64,000 nucleotides of DNA from Aridibaculum aurantiacum. Its GTDB lineage: Bacteria; Bacteroidota; Bacteroidia; Chitinophagales; Chitinophagaceae. The notes beneath the pieces are model-generated. The model was given only the letters and a program-made list of their open reading frames with translations, did no database searches and was not told where the DNA came from. The stretch's first letter is position 1; each line of letters starts with the position of its first letter. Shown here piece by piece: positions 44,528 to 54,170 of the stretch. The stretch is from the NCBI RefSeq assembly GCF_017355875.1, contig NZ_JAFEWC010000003.1:625001-689000 (forward strand), given 5' to 3'. A program made the position numbers and the translations under genes.

Positions 44528-44535
44528 TAAATTTG
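44528..44535 (+). promoter_or_regulatory. -7 element for proC
   Basis: TAAATTTG is an exact TAnnTTTG match, 27 bp before the ATG at 44563 and just after the hldD terminator. Confidence 0.55.
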
Positions 44536-44562
44536 GTAGCTTCTACACCAACCAACATCATC

Positions 44563-45363
44563 ATGAACAATAAAATAGCCATCATTGGCGGCGGCAACCT
44601 CGGAACAGCGATAGCTGAAGGTCTTATCAGCAGCGGTTTTCAGCGTAGCGAGCACATCATCATTACCAAACGAAACATCGCTACACTGGAAGCGCTGGAA
44701 GAGAAAGGCGTGCTGGTGAGCAACGATAATAAAGAAGCTGTTCGTTTTGCTGATGTTATAATTCTTGCTGTAAAGCCTTTCCAGGTGCAGCAGGTGTTGG
44801 ATGAGATAAAAGATAAACTAGACGAGAGCAGACACCTGCTGATCTCTGTTGTTACGGGTGTTTATATAAAAGACCTGCACAATATCATTGGAAAACAATT
44901 GCCTTTGTTTAGGGCTATGCCAAATACTGCAATTGCTATACAGGAAAGCATGACCTGTATCTGCAGCCAATTTGCAAAGCTGGAGCAGGTGGGTTATGTT
45001 CACGACCTGTTTGATCAACTAGGTAAAACGGTGGAAATAGACGAGCAACTGATGGATGCAGCAACAGTACTGGGAGCATGTGGTACTGCTTATGCCATGC
45101 GCTACATCAGGGCCAATATACAGGGAGGAATAGAGATAGGTTTTAGTGCTGCCACGGCTACATTGATAGCTGCGCAAACGGTAAAAGGTGCAGCAGACCT
45201 GCTATTGCGGCTGAAGACGCACCCTGAGCAGGAGATAGACAAAGTGACCACGCCAAAAGGTTGTACCATAGCTGGCTTAAACGAAATGGAACACCAGGGT
45301 TTTAGTTCATCGCTGATTAAAGGATTGACTGCAAGTTTTAAGAAGATAAAGACGGATATGTAG
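44563..45363 (+). CDS. proC: Pyrroline-5-carboxylate reductase
   Basis: ProC reduces pyrroline-5-carboxylate to proline with NAD(P)H. From the ATG at 44563 (MNNKIAIIGGGNLGTAIAEGL) it has 266 residues, with the Rossmann GGGNLGTAIA at 9-18, AVKPFQVQQVL near 65, FRAMPNTAIAIQESMT near 112 and the signature KVTTPKGCTIAGLNEME near 225. An upstream TTG frame (44521) covers the promoter and is rejected. Confidence 0.95.
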   Translation: MNNKIAIIGGGNLGTAIAEGLISSGFQRSEHIIITKRNIATLEALEEKGVLVSNDNKEAVRFADVIILAVKPFQVQQVLDEIKDKLDESRHLLISVVTGVYIKDLHNIIGKQLPLFRAMPNTAIAIQESMTCICSQFAKLEQVGYVHDLFDQLGKTVEIDEQLMDAATVLGACGTAYAMRYIRANIQGGIEIGFSAATATLIAAQTVKGAADLLLRLKTHPEQEIDKVTTPKGCTIAGLNEMEHQGFSSSLIKGLTASFKKIKTDM

Positions 45364-45366
45364 TAA

Positions 45367-45996
45367 CTATTTTGCAGTAAGCACTGGCTGCTTCATCAGC
45401 TCAGACAGCTTTACAAAAGTTTCATATGGTCCTTTAGCTACAAACATATTCGTCACCCAAGCTGGAATATTTCCTCCAGGATCCATTTGCAGATTGTAGA
45501 TAATGTAAAGCGTGTTTGCGTCCTTGTAACGTATGTCCCACACGCTATTGAAGTAGGGAATGCGTACAATCCCTGCTTTTTCAGGAATGGCATTGGGAAC
45601 CCCGGTTGAATATATCTTCAGCGAGCCATTCTTTTCATCCATCGACATCTTTACGCGAAGCGGGACATCGCGGTTACTCGCCGGCCACGGAAGTGAAGTC
45701 TCAGTATAAGAAAGAACCTCGTTGTTGCTATAGCGCTGCAATAGATACGACTGGTGGGTACGATAAATCCAGTCTTTGTTACTGTTAGGATCCATCATGA
45801 TCTTTAAGAGCCGCTCCAGGTTACCGGGAATGATTGCTTCTACTTTTATCGACTTATACTTGGCCGTGCCTTCTTTAGCACTGTAAATTTTTATCCCGTT
45901 TTTATCTTTGCACAACTCCCACTATGTTTGGGCACTAGTGCTCAAACTAAAAGCCATCAAGAACGCGATTATGATAATACGCAGCATGAAATTCAT
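45367..45996 (-). pseudogene. START-domain secreted protein gene with an in-frame amber codon after the signal peptide
   Basis: Reading the reverse strand from the ATG at 45996 gives a clean signal peptide (MNFMLRIIIIAFLMAFSLS, then TSAQT). Then comes TAG at 45924-45922, then WELCKDKNGIKIY and the rest of a START-like lipid-binding domain in the same frame, up to KQPVLTAK. The domain has the expected strands (NKDWIYRTHQSYLLQRY, LPWPASNRDVPLRVKM, AWVTNMFVAKGPYETF). Codon 25 is the only interruption of a 210-codon frame. TTG at 45915 could start a short cytosolic form without export, but the natural junction AQT-x-WEL suggests a recent nonsense mutation, or a sequencing error. Confidence 0.8.
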
Positions 45997-46174
45997 ATTA
46001 AATAAGAAAGTAAAATTATACGAACTGCTGCTGCCAAACTATCACATAAACATGTTTTATTTCCGTTTTAATCAGGCTTAATGCTGCTTAATTGGCGGGG
46101 TCAGCAGCAGGCGCCAAAGCGGAACAATTTTTACTGCTTCATTCATCTCTCTATTAATAAAACAATTCTATAAA

Positions 46175-47011
46175 ATGATTAAAGTTTGGTTCATCACTGG
46201 TTGTTCTACTGGCTTTGGCCGCTACCTGGCCCAGGCTGCATTACAAAAAGGAGATAAGGTGGTTGTAACGGCACGTAAGCCGGCAGATATACAAGATATT
46301 GTAGATGGCTATCCAGACACGGCTATTGCAGTAAAGCTGGATGTAACGCAGCCAGCAGATATCACTTCTTCTGTTCAACAGGCGGTGGAAAAGTTTGGCC
46401 GCATTGATGTACTGGTGAATAATGCTGGTATTGGCTATTTTGGTGCAATAGAAGAAAGCGAAGATGAGGAAGTTCGCCGCATGTTCGAGATCAATTTTTT
46501 TGGCCTTGCAAATATGACCAAAGAAGTCTTGCCTATCATGCGGAAACAACGCAGTGGTCATGTGGTAAATGTCTCTTCTATTGGAGGACTTGTTTCTTTT
46601 CCTGCGGTTGGTTTTTATAACGCTACCAAGTATGCAGTGGATGGTTTGTCGGAATCGCTGGCAAAAGAAACGGCTCATCTTGGAATAAAAGTAACCATTG
46701 TAGCACCGAGTGGTTTCCGTACCGATTGGGCCGGACGCTCAGCCAACAATAGTAAAATAGAGATTGAAGATTATGCTGAGACCGCAGGTAAAAACAAGAA
46801 CAGCATTCGTGGTTATAGCGGCAATCAGCCCGGTGACCCGGTAAAGGCTGCAGAGGCTATCATAAAGGCTGTTGAATCTGAAAACCCGCCGTTGCGCTTA
46901 CTATTAGGCGCAGGTGCTTTGCGTGGTGCTCGTAACAAAATAATGGAACTACAACGCGATATTGATGCATGGGAAGAAGTGACCGTAGGTGCTGATTCGC
47001 CTAAACAATAA
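46175..47011 (+). CDS. SDR-family oxidoreductase
   Basis: This 278-residue short-chain dehydrogenase has GCSTGFGRYLAQAAL at about 9-23, NNAGIGYFGAIEES near 82, the catalytic Ser in NVSSIGGLVSFP and YNATKYAVDGLSESLA near 153-168. The TARKP segment after strand 2 favours NADP. The C-terminal LLLGAGALRGARNKI is typical of the subfamily listed as SDR family oxidoreductase. The substrate is unknown. It lies alone between a weak terminator and the urease operon end. Confidence 0.88.
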   Translation: MIKVWFITGCSTGFGRYLAQAALQKGDKVVVTARKPADIQDIVDGYPDTAIAVKLDVTQPADITSSVQQAVEKFGRIDVLVNNAGIGYFGAIEESEDEEVRRMFEINFFGLANMTKEVLPIMRKQRSGHVVNVSSIGGLVSFPAVGFYNATKYAVDGLSESLAKETAHLGIKVTIVAPSGFRTDWAGRSANNSKIEIEDYAETAGKNKNSIRGYSGNQPGDPVKAAEAIIKAVESENPPLRLLLGAGALRGARNKIMELQRDIDAWEEVTVGADSPKQ

Positions 47012-47032
47012 CTACTCTTCAATCGAATATAG

Positions 47033-47064
47033 GAGCCGCTTCAAAAGAGCGGCTTCTTTGTTTT
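47033..47064 (+). terminator. Probable terminator of the SDR gene
   Basis: AGCCGCT (47034-47040) and AGCGGCT (47048-47054) pair around a 7-base loop, followed by TCTTTGTTTTG. Confidence 0.6.
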
Positions 47065-47074
47065 GTACACGTCT

Positions 47075-47776
47075 TTACCATTCCCACCACAGCATACCCG
47101 CACCACAGATGGTGATGGTGGCTCCGCCTAATGCGTGCATATACCGCTCCATCTTACTGGTGTTGAAGAACGAGATGCCATAGTAGCCCAGCAGTACCAT
47201 CCCGATCATGGTAACAAGTGTAAACAAGGTGTACACGCCTATCATAAGCAGCATTGCTTTCCACGAATGTTTGGCAGCAGGAAAGTATAGCAGTGGTATC
47301 ATCGGCTCGCATGGACCCAGCAGGAAGATGAGGAACATTACCCATGGTGTTACTGCGTGCCTGTCTTTGGGCGCCACCACCTCACCTTGCTTGTGCTCGT
47401 ATACATAGACGCTGCCGTCGTTGTTTACATCAAAGTGCTTGTGCCGCTTGTTGCTGTTGGCGCGCCACAAGCCCCACACTAAATAAATCAATCCAAACAC
47501 GAACAAGCTCCATGCTGCCAGTCCACCACGCATGCCTTCCAGCCAGTCAATTTTAGCCAGCGACCAACCAATGGCGGCGCCACCAAGACCAAGTAATACA
47601 GAACTCCAAACATGACCGCAACCACACAATATGGTCCACGAGATGGTGCGGCCGACGGACCATCCACGTGATCGTGATAAAGCAATGAACGGCAGGTAAT
47701 GATCCGGGCCCGACAGTGTATGCAGGAAAGCGATCCCAATGGAGGTGGTAAGTAGTAGTTGCAACTCAGGCGACAT
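47075..47776 (-). CDS. ureH: UreH-type nickel transporter of the urease cluster
   Basis: The 233-residue membrane protein has about six helices, the N-terminal HTLSGPDHYLPF motif that marks the NiCoT/NicO and UreH metal transporters, and the LGPCEPMIPLLYFPAA segment near 155 with a conserved Cys. A hydrophilic His/Lys-rich loop (RHKHFDVNNDG) lies between helices. It overlaps ureD by 11 bp, so it is the last gene of the urease operon. Nickel uptake for urease maturation is the expected role. Confidence 0.82.
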   Translation of the reverse strand: MSPELQLLLTTSIGIAFLHTLSGPDHYLPFIALSRSRGWSVGRTISWTILCGCGHVWSSVLLGLGGAAIGWSLAKIDWLEGMRGGLAAWSLFVFGLIYLVWGLWRANSNKRHKHFDVNNDGSVYVYEHKQGEVVAPKDRHAVTPWVMFLIFLLGPCEPMIPLLYFPAAKHSWKAMLLMIGVYTLFTLVTMIGMVLLGYYGISFFNTSKMERYMHALGGATITICGAGMLWWEW

Positions 47777-48584
47777 ATTCCTCCGGTTTTAGCGTTTGTT
47801 GATTATGATTTTCTATGGTTGTAGCAGCCTGTAACAGTATCTCATGCAGTTGCCCTGCTTTATATCCCATAAGCCTGATGATGATTCCTTTCACCGGTAG
47901 CTGGCTTACACCAAATGCTACATCTTGCTGTGGCAGCAGGTAGGAATGTAAAGCTTCCATAATAGAAAAAATATCAACCGCATCGTTGATGTAGAGTAGC
48001 GTCGCCTGGTGTGTATAGCCTTCCAACTGACCAATAGCTTGTAGGTCCATCTTTGCAGGTTGCAGCAGAATATTCTCTTTTATAACAAGTTTACCTGCCA
48101 TGTATACAGAAGTTGTATTCTGGTAGGAGGTAAACCGGAAAACTTCGCCATTCAATTTTCTGCCACAACTGATCACTTCTCCCCATAACAAGCTGCTGTT
48201 GGCGTGTAAGTAAATACTATATGAAGAAGCATAGATGGCACCTTCATGCGGTACTACCGGGTGAGGCAGGAACTTCAAAGATCCGCCGGCTGCAATGTTC
48301 ACCTGCATCTTTTGCTTGGCACCCTTCTTCATGGTAAACAAACGCTGGAAGGACTGCGTTTGCAGCTCTAGCTCACATTGTTCGTTTACATCAATTACAA
48401 TATCATAGTCATCGCCATCCAGTATCCCGGGTGATGAACACATCATCATTAGTCTCAGGCGCTGCTCCTTTCTATCTTCAGTGATATCAGCCAGTTTGTA
48501 CGGTTGGTTGCAAAACGATGACTGCAGTATTGTTTTACCATTGCGAAACCTGGTAGCTATATGTACTTTGGCTATCAACGGCAT
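47766..48584 (-). CDS. ureD: Urease accessory protein UreD
   Basis: UreD scaffolds the UreDFG-apourease complex for nickel delivery. The 272-residue protein has the family order: an N-terminal strand-rich part, [22 protein letters not shown], the [13 protein letters not shown] motif near 93 (usual TQ...K) and [12 protein letters not shown] near 120. The identification rests on this and on the neighbours. It overlaps ureG by 10 bp and ureH by 11 bp, which suggests translational coupling. Confidence 0.9.
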   Translation of the reverse strand: MPLIAKVHIATRFRNGKTILQSSFCNQPYKLADITEDRKEQRLRLMMMCSSPGILDGDDYDIVIDVNEQCELELQTQSFQRLFTMKKGAKQKMQVNIAAGGSLKFLPHPVVPHEGAIYASSYSIYLHANSSLLWGEVISCGRKLNGEVFRFTSYQNTTSVYMAGKLVIKENILLQPAKMDLQAIGQLEGYTHQATLLYINDAVDIFSIMEALHSYLLPQQDVAFGVSQLPVKGIIIRLMGYKAGQLHEILLQAATTIENHNQQTLKPEEYVA

Positions 48585-49219
48585 AATGCAAGTGCTTCTA
48601 CTTCTATATCCTCGGTTAATGCATACTTCTTTATCCAGCCAATAACCGTATCTAACCCGTGCAGGCTCATAAGATTGGTAAAAACAAAAGGAGCGCCCTT
48701 TCGCATCTTCTTGGCATCGTGTTCCATCACTTCAAGGCTTGCATTTACATAAGGCGCAAGGTCTATCTTGTTTATAACAAGCAGGTCAGATCGTGTAATG
48801 CCGGGGCCGCCTTTGCGCGGTATTTTATCACCTTCAGCTACGTCTATCACAAATATGGTGAGGTCGGCAAGGTCGGGGCTGAATGTAGCCGAAAGATTAT
48901 CACCTCCACTTTCAATGAAGATGATCTGAACATCAGGGAAGCGTGCAGCCATTTCCTCCACCGCTTCCAGGTTCATGCTGGCATCTTCGCGGATGGCTGT
49001 ATGCGGACAGCCACCTGTTTCTACACCAATGATGCGTTCAGCAGGCAAGAGGCTATTCTTAGTAAGAAACTCGGCATCTTCTTTTGTATAAATGTCATTG
49101 GTGATAACTGCTATTGAATATTCATTGCTCATTGCCCTGCTAAGCCTTTCTATCAGTGCTGTTTTGCCCGAGCCTACAGGGCCTGCTATTCCAATCTTAA
49201 CGTATGTTCTTTGGGTCAT
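48575..49219 (-). CDS. ureG: Urease accessory GTPase UreG
   Basis: UreG is the nickel-carrying GTPase for urease assembly. The 214-residue protein starts at [26 protein letters not shown] (P-loop at 12-19) and has [11 protein letters not shown] near 42, the metal motif [17 protein letters not shown] with Cys-x-His near 73, [16 protein letters not shown] and NKIDLAPY near 158. Length is normal. A 194-bp spacer with two heptamer arrays separates it from ureF, the only large gap in the operon. Confidence 0.96.
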   Translation of the reverse strand: MTQRTYVKIGIAGPVGSGKTALIERLSRAMSNEYSIAVITNDIYTKEDAEFLTKNSLLPAERIIGVETGGCPHTAIREDASMNLEAVEEMAARFPDVQIIFIESGGDNLSATFSPDLADLTIFVIDVAEGDKIPRKGGPGITRSDLLVINKIDLAPYVNASLEVMEHDAKKMRKGAPFVFTNLMSLHGLDTVIGWIKKYALTEDIEVEALALCR

Positions 49220-49237
49220 TGTAGAATTTGAAGTTTC

Positions 49238-49286
49238 TGATTTTTTGTTTTTGTTTCTAGTTCCTTGTTCCTGGTTCTTGTTTATT
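49238..49286 (-). repeat. Heptamer array upstream of ureG
   Basis: Seven units (TGATTTT, TTGTTTT, TGTTTCT, AGTTCCT, TGTTCCT, GGTTCTT, GTTTATT) are in perfect phase. They are inverted relative to the array at 49380, with GTTCCTGG against CCAGGAAC. Confidence 0.75.
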
Positions 49287-49379
49287 TGAGGCTCGTTGTT
49301 GTTTAACCATAAAATTTTAGAGGTGTAGTCAGGTGGAAATTCTTAAAAAATCAGCCACTCTTTATCCATCACGAACCCC

Positions 49380-49407
49380 ACCAGGAACAATAAACCAGAA
49401 ACTCTAA
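49380..49407 (+). repeat. Heptamer array after ureF
   Basis: ACCAGGA, ACAATAA, ACCAGAA and ACTCTAA are in phase and end six bases from the ureF stop. Confidence 0.75.
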
Positions 49408-49413
49408 ACTGCC

Positions 49414-50094
49414 TTACGACATATACAACCTCGAATACAACTGCTCATGTTGCATACAACGTACATCAAAGCCGGTGCAGCATAAGCCGATCATTTCTTT
49501 ATCTGGTGTCATGGCCTGTGTAGCTACATCGGCTATTAGTGTGTGCAAGCTGAAAAGGATTTCCTGCCCGTCCTGCTGCCCGAGTGGTACCAGCTTTACG
49601 CTATTGGTTACCATACCTACTGCGGCGTTATACAAAAAGCCATACAAGGCAGCTTGTTTGTTGATGCCAAGGGTTGCTGCTAATAAGCCGAATACGGTGC
49701 AGTAGTGCGATGCATTTTTCTGTTTAGTGCTAGCATATATTTCAATTGTTTCGCCATGGCATAAGGGTGTATAAATTTTTAATAAACGTGTTCCAAGTTT
49801 GTGGCTGGCGAGCCGCATTTCACTAGCCAGCTTCACTGCATTACATAACTCATCCAATTCATGCAACGCCTGCACATCATTGTTCTTTGCAGCATCAAAA
49901 GCCAGTGAGGCAATGGCTGCGTCTGTATGCAGTAAGTTCTGCGATAGCTGTTTTTCAATAAATTCTTTCGCTGATGTTTTATCATTTACTATTTCCTGTT
50001 GTACATAGGTTTCTAACCCTGCTGAATGTGAAAAGCCACCTATGGGTAAAGTAGGATCTGTAAGCTGTAAAAGCGCAAGCAACTGGTTAGTCAT
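49414..50094 (-). CDS. ureF: Urease accessory protein UreF
   Basis: UreF is the all-helical gatekeeper that binds UreD and UreG. The 226-residue protein has LTDPTLPIGGFSHSAGLETYVQQ near 11-33, a hallmark of the family, and the later GLLAATLGINKQAALYGFLYNAA near 140. It overlaps ureE by 8 bp. Confidence 0.94.
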   Translation of the reverse strand: MTNQLLALLQLTDPTLPIGGFSHSAGLETYVQQEIVNDKTSAKEFIEKQLSQNLLHTDAAIASLAFDAAKNNDVQALHELDELCNAVKLASEMRLASHKLGTRLLKIYTPLCHGETIEIYASTKQKNASHYCTVFGLLAATLGINKQAALYGFLYNAAVGMVTNSVKLVPLGQQDGQEILFSLHTLIADVATQAMTPDKEMIGLCCTGFDVRCMQHEQLYSRLYMS

Positions 50095-50599
50095 TGGTAG
50101 GTGTGGTCAGTTTTAATATACGGGAGAACAAGCTTTCGCTGCTGCCTTTGTGCGCATGTGGTGCAACGGATGTTTTTACCTGGTTCTGTAGTTTTCGTTG
50201 TTCTACCTGCGGATCAAAACCTGCAGCCTGCAGCATCTTGAAAGTAGGAGCGTCGTACGGAATGAGTATAGTATCATCCTGGTAGTAAAGTGGCAGGTGT
50301 TTGTTGCCGATCTCGTAGCATACATATGCCATTTCATACATGGTAGACGGTTTAAAAGTCATTGCTTCGCATGCTATTATGTCCACTACTATCAAAGTGG
50401 TTTCATCTGCATGCAATACATCATCCTGCTGCAGTTGCGGAGGTTCATTTAAAAATTTAAGCACCACCTCTTTACCCGATTGTGTCTTCTTATTCAGTAT
50501 TCTTTTACTGCTCTCGTACCATTCTATCGACAGCCTGTCAATTGCTCTTCCTTCATCAGCAAACGATGCAAGGTTTCCTAACTTTTGTTGTATCATCAT
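50087..50599 (-). CDS. ureE: Urease metallochaperone UreE
   Basis: UreE delivers nickel to the assembly complex. The 170-residue protein has the N-terminal strand-rich domain and the nickel-binding His of the C-terminal domain in YEIGNKHLPLYYQDD near 95. The C-terminal tail has only a short HAHKG (near 148), not the long His tail seen in some relatives. It lies 17 bp from ureC and overlaps ureF by 8 bp. Confidence 0.92.
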   Translation of the reverse strand: MMIQQKLGNLASFADEGRAIDRLSIEWYESSKRILNKKTQSGKEVVLKFLNEPPQLQQDDVLHADETTLIVVDIIACEAMTFKPSTMYEMAYVCYEIGNKHLPLYYQDDTILIPYDAPTFKMLQAAGFDPQVEQRKLQNQVKTSVAPHAHKGSSESLFSRILKLTTPTND

Positions 50600-50616
50600 A
50601 GCTACGCCTTAGGTGT

Positions 50617-52338
50617 TTAAAATAGAAAATACCGCTGTGCCAGTGGCACTTCTTTCACAGGCTCGCAGGTGATGAGTTCACCATCTACCTTCACTTCGTA
50701 ATTCTCCGGGTTTACATCAATTTGTGGCGTAGCATCGTTGTGTACAAGATCTTTTTTTGAAATATTCCTGCAGTTCTTTACCGGCACTACAATCTTTTGC
50801 AGTCCATATTTTTCAATGGTGCCGTTATCAATAGAAGCCTGCGAAACAAATGTGATACAGGTCTCATGAAGAGCTTTACCAAAAGCACCAAACATGTGGC
50901 GGTATATAACAGGTTGGGGTGTAGGAATAGAAGCATTCGGGTCGCCCATTCGGCTGGCGATGATCATTCCACCTTTGATGCTCATCTCCGGCTTGGCGCC
51001 AAACATCATCGGCTTCCATAGTACAATATCAGCCAGTTTACCTGGTTCAATGGATCCTACAATGCTTGATATGCCATGACTGATAGCAGGATTGATGGTG
51101 TATTTAGCAACATATCTTTTTACCCTGAAGTTGTCGTTGTTGTTGGCAGCATCTTCTGGTAGTGCACCACGTTGTTTCTTCATTTTATCTGCGGTTTGCC
51201 AGGTGCGTGTTATTACTTCTGCCACACGTCCCATTGCTTGCGAGTCGGAACTCATCATGCTAAATACTCCCATGTCGTGCAGTATATCTTCCGCAGCAAT
51301 GGTCTCTGGTCGTATACGCGAATCGGCAAATGCCACATCTTCAGGTACCGACTTGTCAAGATGGTGACAGACCATCAACATGTCCAGGTGCTCGTCGATA
51401 GTATTAACAGTGAAAGGCCGCGTAGGATTGGTAGATGAAGGAAGTACATTGGGATACATGGAAGCCTTGATAATATCCGGTGCATGACCACCACCAGCTC
51501 CCTCGGTATGAAAGGTATGGATCACTCGGCCATTGATGGCGTTCATGGTGTCCTCCAAAAAGCCGCCTTCATTGAGCGTATCTGTATGAATAGCCACCTG
51601 CACATCATACTCGTCGGCTACAGTTAAACATGCATCAATTACAGCGGGTGTAGATCCCCAGTCTTCATGGATCTTCAAACCGCATGCACCTGCTTCTACC
51701 TGCTCAGCAATAGGGGCCGTGGTCGCACAGTTGCCTTTGCCGAAAAAGCCTAGGTTCATCGGGAACGCATCGGCGGCTTCCAGCATCTTGCGGATGTTCC
51801 ATGCACCGGGAGTAACCGTTGTGGCACTAGTGCCATCGGCAGGTCCCGTACCGCCACCCAGCATGGTAGTGATACCACTGAAGAGTGCATGATCCACCTG
51901 CTGCGGACAGATGAAATGTATATGCGTGTCGATGCCTCCTGCAGTGGCAATAAGTCCTGCGCCACCATGTACCTCAGTAGATGCGCCGATAACCAAGCCA
52001 GGTGTTATTCCATCCATTGTATCGGGATTGCCTGCTTTGCCAACACCTACCACCTTGCCATCCTTTATACCTATATCAGCCTTCACTATGCCCCAATGAT
52101 CGATGATGATCACACTGGTGATAACAAAATCCAGCACATCTTCTGAGCGGAGTGCAGTTGCTGACTGTGCCATACCATCACGGATGGTTTTGCCGCCTCC
52201 AAACTTGGCTTCGTCGCCATATACGGTATAATCCCTTTCTATTTCTATCAATAGTTCAGTGTCGCCTAGTCTTACTTTATCGCCGGTGGTGGGGCCATAC
52301 ATATTGGCATACCTTGTGCGGTTGATGTACAAACTCAT
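50617..52338 (-). CDS. ureC: Urease subunit alpha
   Basis: UreC carries the dinickel site that hydrolyses urea to ammonia and carbamate. The 573-residue protein has all ligands: [10 protein letters not shown], the carbamylated Lys in [32 protein letters not shown], the active-site flap [22 protein letters not shown] with Cys and His, and the Asp in [12 protein letters not shown]. Length is typical. It overlaps ureB by four bases (ATGA). Confidence 0.98.
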   Translation of the reverse strand: MSLYINRTRYANMYGPTTGDKVRLGDTELLIEIERDYTVYGDEAKFGGGKTIRDGMAQSATALRSEDVLDFVITSVIIIDHWGIVKADIGIKDGKVVGVGKAGNPDTMDGITPGLVIGASTEVHGGAGLIATAGGIDTHIHFICPQQVDHALFSGITTMLGGGTGPADGTSATTVTPGAWNIRKMLEAADAFPMNLGFFGKGNCATTAPIAEQVEAGACGLKIHEDWGSTPAVIDACLTVADEYDVQVAIHTDTLNEGGFLEDTMNAINGRVIHTFHTEGAGGGHAPDIIKASMYPNVLPSSTNPTRPFTVNTIDEHLDMLMVCHHLDKSVPEDVAFADSRIRPETIAAEDILHDMGVFSMMSSDSQAMGRVAEVITRTWQTADKMKKQRGALPEDAANNNDNFRVKRYVAKYTINPAISHGISSIVGSIEPGKLADIVLWKPMMFGAKPEMSIKGGMIIASRMGDPNASIPTPQPVIYRHMFGAFGKALHETCITFVSQASIDNGTIEKYGLQKIVVPVKNCRNISKKDLVHNDATPQIDVNPENYEVKVDGELITCEPVKEVPLAQRYFLF

Positions 52339-52706
52339 TGCGGGTTGTTTTTGAAGTGTAGGGCTGCAGCTTTTTCAAGTGCTGCTTGTTTGCTTGCGCC
52401 TGAAGTATCTCCATCAGTAAGGTTGCTAAAACCAAAGAGCTTTTTGTTGCCACCAAAGCTTACCAGCTCTACCTCTTTTTGTTCACCGGGCTCGAAGCGG
52501 ACAGCAGTGCCAGCAGCTATGTTGAGCCGCATGCCAAAAGCTTTTTCCCGGTCAAAGTCCATTATCTTGTTTACTTCAAAAAAATGGAAATGAGAACCTA
52601 CCTGTACGGGCCTGTCGCCCTTGTTCACCACGATTAATTGGGTGGTTTCCCTGCCTGCATTGCATAATATATCTCCTTTGGCTAAAATGTATTCTCCGGG
52701 TATCAT
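52335..52706 (-). CDS. ureB: Urease subunit beta
   Basis: The 123-residue protein starts [13 protein letters not shown], the family beginning, and has [28 protein letters not shown] near 37-64 and [14 protein letters not shown]. It is a separate gene, not fused to ureA. It lies 18 bp after ureA and overlaps ureC by four bases. Confidence 0.97.
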   Translation of the reverse strand: MIPGEYILAKGDILCNAGRETTQLIVVNKGDRPVQVGSHFHFFEVNKIMDFDREKAFGMRLNIAAGTAVRFEPGEQKEVELVSFGGNKKLFGFSNLTDGDTSGASKQAALEKAAALHFKNNPQ

Positions 52707-52724
52707 GTTAGTGGATTGATGCGG

Positions 52725-53027
52725 TTAGCGAATGGGGTGGTGGACCGTAACTAGCTTGGTGCCATCGGGGAAAGTGGCTTCGATCTGTATCTCGTCGATC
52801 ATTTCAGGAATGCCTTCCATCACATCTTCGCGGCTGAGGATGGTGGCGCCATAGCTCATCAGTTCGGCTACAGATTTACCATCGCGTGCTGCTTCCTGCA
52901 GGTGGCTGCTGATGAGTGCTATGGCTTCGGGGTAATTTAACTTAAGTCCGCGATCCTTTCTTTTTTGTGCAAGTTCTCCTGCTAGAAACAGCAGTAGTTT
53001 TTCCGACTCCCGGGGTGTAAGATGCAT
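52725..53027 (-). CDS. ureA: Urease subunit gamma
   Basis: The 100-residue protein starts [23 protein letters not shown] and has [21 protein letters not shown] and [27 protein letters not shown], matching the UreA family over its full length. It is the first gene of the operon ureA-B-C-E-F-G-D-H. I found no obvious TAnnTTTG element upstream; two heptamer arrays occupy that spacer. Confidence 0.97.
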   Translation of the reverse strand: MHLTPRESEKLLLFLAGELAQKRKDRGLKLNYPEAIALISSHLQEAARDGKSVAELMSYGATILSREDVMEGIPEMIDEIQIEATFPDGTKLVTVHHPIR

Positions 53028-53121
53028 GTGCTTGACTATTTACGTTTATGGATACACGTATAGCAAGCAGTGCAATGAAAATAAGGATTATTTCGCTAGC
53101 AGTGGGAGAATGCAAAATTTA

Positions 53122-53149
53122 AGTCAAAAGTCAAAAGTCAAAATTCAAA
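53122..53149 (+). repeat. AGTCAAA heptamer array upstream of ureA
   Basis: Three AGTCAAA units and one ATTCAAA run in phase, the same consensus as at 31447. Confidence 0.8.
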
Positions 53150-53165
53150 ACATCACCTGACCACA

Positions 53166-53255
53166 ACATCAGACATCAGACATCCGACATCTAGCATCCA
53201 ACATCCAACATCCAGCATCCACCTCCAACCTCCAACTTCCAACCTCCAACATCAA
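53166..53255 (+). repeat. Longest heptamer array (ACATCCA type), 13 units
   Basis: Units run from ACATCAG to ACATCCA, GCATCCA, ACCTCCA and ACATCAA. All are 7 bp except one 6-bp unit (CCTCCA at 53222). The array ends 15 bases before the stop of the LysE-type gene. Confidence 0.9.
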
Positions 53256-53269
53256 GCGAAGCATCCAGC

Positions 53270-53917
53270 CTAAGCCTTGATCCTCGTCATCACTCTTTGC
53301 GGTAGCAGCCTGTATGTTTGGATGAGCGCGGTGAGTAATAGGATAAAACCAATGATGTAATTGATGACATGTTGGTTGGTCTTTATCTGCGAGATGGCAA
53401 TCTGGCTTCCATAGATGAAAAGGCCCAAACCGATCATTGAACCTATGGCCATGCCGCCAACATATGCGTGGTAGTTATTGCAGGATGGGATTAGTATTTT
53501 CCTGTTGATGAGAATGGTGCTCCAGCCAAACCAAAAGGGAATATGCAGTGGATGGATAAGACTGAGAAAAGCGCCCAGCGCAAAAGGTGACATAGCATAT
53601 GAAGGAACAGCAGCACCTAAACCTTTCATCTGAACAGCAGCAATTAAGCTAAATATTGATAATGCAAACAACAGCAAGACGGTCAGCCATTCAAAAGCTT
53701 TAAAAACCTTTTGCCGCTTCATCACTTTATCCATAGCTACCAGAGCCAGGCGCACATAGACCACTTCTACTATTGTTGCTCCCAGTGCAAACCACCAGGC
53801 TGCCATTATTCCATCTTGTACCGATACATTGGTGATAGAAACATTCAATGTTCCTAATGGTAAAGTGCCTAGAAAACTAATCATCAAGCCCCACCAGAAG
53901 ATCTTTATCTGTTGCAT
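53270..53917 (-). CDS. LysE-family translocator
   Basis: The 215-residue membrane protein has about six helices and the N-terminal LysE/RhtB pattern (MISFLGTLPLGTLNVSITNVSVQDG near 12-36). The family exports amino acids or related metabolites. It is read in the same direction as the urease genes but lies 242 bp upstream behind two heptamer arrays, so co-regulation is uncertain. The substrate is unknown. Confidence 0.85.
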   Translation of the reverse strand: MQQIKIFWWGLMISFLGTLPLGTLNVSITNVSVQDGIMAAWWFALGATIVEVVYVRLALVAMDKVMKRQKVFKAFEWLTVLLLFALSIFSLIAAVQMKGLGAAVPSYAMSPFALGAFLSLIHPLHIPFWFGWSTILINRKILIPSCNNYHAYVGGMAIGSMIGLGLFIYGSQIAISQIKTNQHVINYIIGFILLLTALIQTYRLLPQRVMTRIKA

Positions 53918-54170
53918 GGTTTTTCATTTTTATGCTCTTCAGTTTCCAAGATGTTGGTCGTGCTTCGTTCCTTAATTAGAGAAATATTTATGCCTGATGA
54001 GTTTGTTGAAGAAGACCATAAAAAACCCTTCTTAATGCTGCGCAAGCCCTTGTTGCTGTGGAGATATCTCCCTTCCTGAAGGAGTGTTATCTAGGGTTAG
54101 TCGTTGTGCCGAAATAGCTTGTTTTTCATTATCAAATTGTAAAGACAAATCAACAGCTATATAAAAGAAA
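53918..54170. other. Spacer without a gene
   Basis: I see a small palindromic segment (GGAGATATCTCC near 54059) and the sequence CCTTCCTGAAGGAG beside it, but no ORF or promoter that I can support. Confidence 0.4.

Noticed and set aside
45922-45924. TAG read as selenocysteine or pyrrolysine
   Set aside because: Selenocysteine uses TGA, pyrrolysine is not expected in this phylum, and no supporting RNA element or enzyme is visible.
53166-53255. CRISPR array
   Set aside because: The units are 7 bp with no spacers, so the region is tandem repeat, not repeat-spacer; no cas gene is present.
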